Below, one piece after another: positions 6,185 to 7,464 of a stretch of 7,464 bases of DNA (position 1 is its first letter; the number at the start of each line of letters is the position of its first letter). Origin of the DNA: Planctomycetaceae bacterium UBA4655 (GTDB lineage Bacteria > Planctomycetota > Planctomycetia > Pirellulales > UBA1268); assembly GCA_002405515.1 (NCBI GenBank), contig DHLZ01000237.1, positions 1-7,464 on the forward strand, given 5' to 3'. The notes under the pieces were generated by a model, which was not told the DNA's origin, ran no database searches, and worked only from the letters and a program-made list of their open reading frames with translations. Made by a program: the position numbers and the translations under genes.

Positions 6185-7464
6185 ATGGTTGCGGGCCCGG
6201 GCCATGAGGTCGTGATCATCGGGGGAGGGCTGGCCGGCCTGGCGGCGGCCGCGGCGATCGTGTCCGCCGGCCCTCGCAACGCGGGCATCACCGTCCGCAT
6301 CATCGAGGGCAGGCGCCGGGTCGGCGGCCGGGCGGCTTCGTTCGAGGATCCGGCGGCGGGAGAACTCGTTGACGCCTGCCAGCACGTGGCGCTCGGATGC
6401 TGCACGAACTTCCTCGACCTCTGCCGGCAGGCCGGAATCGCCGGAAGTCTCCGCCGTGATCGCACGCTCTGGTTCATCGGCCCCGACAACGCGAGGGCGG
6501 CCTGCGCGGCGTCGCGCTGGCTGCCCGCTCCGTTTCACCTTCTGCCGCTGCTCGGAGGCATGGGGCATCTTTCGGCGATCGACAAGCTCAACCTCTCCGT
6601 CGGGATCACGAGGCTCGCCCGGTTGGGGACTCGCCACGTCCGCGGTGCCGCGGAGGAGCCGGCCACGTATGCCTGGCTCGTCGGCATCGGTCAGCGGCCG
6701 CGGGTGATCGAACTGTTTTGGCGGCCGGTGATCGAAAGCGCCGTGGGAGAGTCGCTCGAGCTCGTGGCGGTCTCCGCCGCCCGCAAGGTGCTCGTCGATG
6801 CGTTTCTCGCGCACCCTTCGGCGCTCGAACTGCACGTGCCCACCGCGCCGCTCGACGAGCTTTTCGGGGATGGAATCGCCGGTTGGCTCGAGGGGCAGCG
6901 GGTGGTGATCGAGACGGGCGTGCAGGCGGCCGCGATCGAGCGATCAGACGGCGGCGGCGTCTCCGGGGTCATCATCCAACGCCCCGGGGAGCCGGCGCGA
7001 AAGATCGCGTGCGGCTCGTGTGTGCTCGCCGTGCCCTGGAGACAGGCGGCGAAGCTCGTGCCCGAGGTCGTCGGTGAAGGGGGTGGTCGCCTCGCCGGTT
7101 CACCCATCACCGCCGTGCATCTCTGGTTCGACCGCCCTGTCGTGGATCTTCCGCATGCCGTGCTCGTGGGGCGGCTGTCGCAGTGGGTGTTCTGCCCAAA
7201 TCGGGACCACTACTGCCAGGTCGTGATCAGCGCGTCGCGCAGCCTCGAGGGCACCGATCGGCGAGTGGTCGTGGACCGCGTCGTCGAGGAGTTGCGACAG
7301 GCGTTTCCGGCCGCCCGCGGGGCTTCGCTCGTGGCGTCGCGGATGGTCACCGACCCGACGGCCGTGCTCTCGGTGCGACCCGGGGCCGACGCCCTACGGC
7401 CTGGCCCGACGACGGCGATCGAGGGGCTGTTTCTCGCCGGCGACTGGACCGCCACCGGCTGGCC
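6185..7464 (+). CDS. hpnE: Hydroxysqualene dehydroxylase HpnE, 3' end outside the window
   Basis: FAD-dependent amine oxidase/phytoene desaturase-like protein that reduces hydroxysqualene to squalene (EC 1.17.8.1), the last step after HpnD and HpnC. There are 426 full codons before the window ends. The N-terminal dinucleotide-binding fold is clear: VVIIGGGLAGLAAA (9-22, GxGxxG at 13-18), then IIEGRRRVGGRAASF (39-53) with Glu41 placed to bind the FAD ribose. DACQHVALGCCTN (63-75) is the HpnE-type version of the motif that follows. The C-terminal FAD motif GLFLAGDWTATGWP (414-427) has just begun at the edge. In relatives only some tens of residues follow this motif, so the gene is cut by the window and not broken. 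Start: ATG directly after the hpnD TAG, with GGAGG 8 bases upstream. Carotenoid desaturases share the fold, but the neighbours make HpnE by far the best call. Confidence 0.93.
   Translation, partial: MVAGPGHEVVIIGGGLAGLAAAAAIVSAGPRNAGITVRIIEGRRRVGGRAASFEDPAAGELVDACQHVALGCCTNFLDLCRQAGIAGSLRRDRTLWFIGPDNARAACAASRWLPAPFHLLPLLGGMGHLSAIDKLNLSVGITRLARLGTRHVRGAAEEPATYAWLVGIGQRPRVIELFWRPVIESAVGESLELVAVSAARKVLVDAFLAHPSALELHVPTAPLDELFGDGIAGWLEGQRVVIETGVQAAAIERSDGGGVSGVIIQRPGEPARKIACGSCVLAVPWRQAAKLVPEVVGEGGGRLAGSPITAVHLWFDRPVVDLPHAVLVGRLSQWVFCPNRDHYCQVVISASRSLEGTDRRVVVDRVVEELRQAFPAARGASLVASRMVTDPTAVLSVRPGADALRPGPTTAIEGLFLAGDWTATGW

Noticed and set aside
5585..6835. 416-codon minus-strand open frame
   Set aside because: It is antisense to hpnD and hpnE and has no recognisable domain.

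Overview
This is a GC-rich bacterial chromosomal window. Its gene content is squalene synthesis by the HpnC/HpnD/HpnE route, the MEP-pathway enzyme IspH, and a phosphoenolpyruvate carboxylase. High GC, the hpnCDE order, the HpnE motif DACQHVALGCCTN and the PEPC motif GYSDSTKDGG fit a member of the Planctomycetota. That placement is an inference from gene style; there is no rRNA or other phylogenetic marker here.

Layout. Positions 1-466 hold no convincing gene. They contain a roughly 68-bp structured repeat present twice (2-69, cut by the window edge, and 359-426) and, between the two copies, a tandem array of 48/49-bp units (133 to about 296). Positions 467-3250 (minus) encode PEP carboxylase, and 3264-4217 (minus) encode IspH. 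These two genes are 13 bp apart and probably form an ispH-ppc operon. A 105-bp divergent intergenic region (4218-4322) separates them from a plus-strand operon: hpnC (4323-5273), hpnD (5270-6184) and hpnE (6185 to beyond 7464). The hpn genes overlap by 4 bp or abut exactly. hpnE runs off the right edge shortly before its expected end.

How the genes work together. IspH makes IPP and DMAPP, the precursors of farnesyl diphosphate. HpnD joins two FPP into presqualene diphosphate, HpnC converts this to hydroxysqualene, and HpnE reduces that to squalene. Squalene then feeds hopanoids, sterols or, as reported for some planctomycetes, C30 carotenoids. The genes that decide the end product are not in the window. 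PEPC supplies oxaloacetate from PEP; its pairing with ispH is unusual and may only be positional.

The most interesting signal is the structured repeat in the left intergenic region. The visible copies differ at two positions that pair with each other (C20-G29 in one, T377-A386 in the other), which is a compensatory change supporting a conserved fold. The right copy also carries a perfect 16-bp closing stem. A second point is that the PEPC carries Thr925 where the aspartate/malate feedback site of the E. coli enzyme has Asn881.
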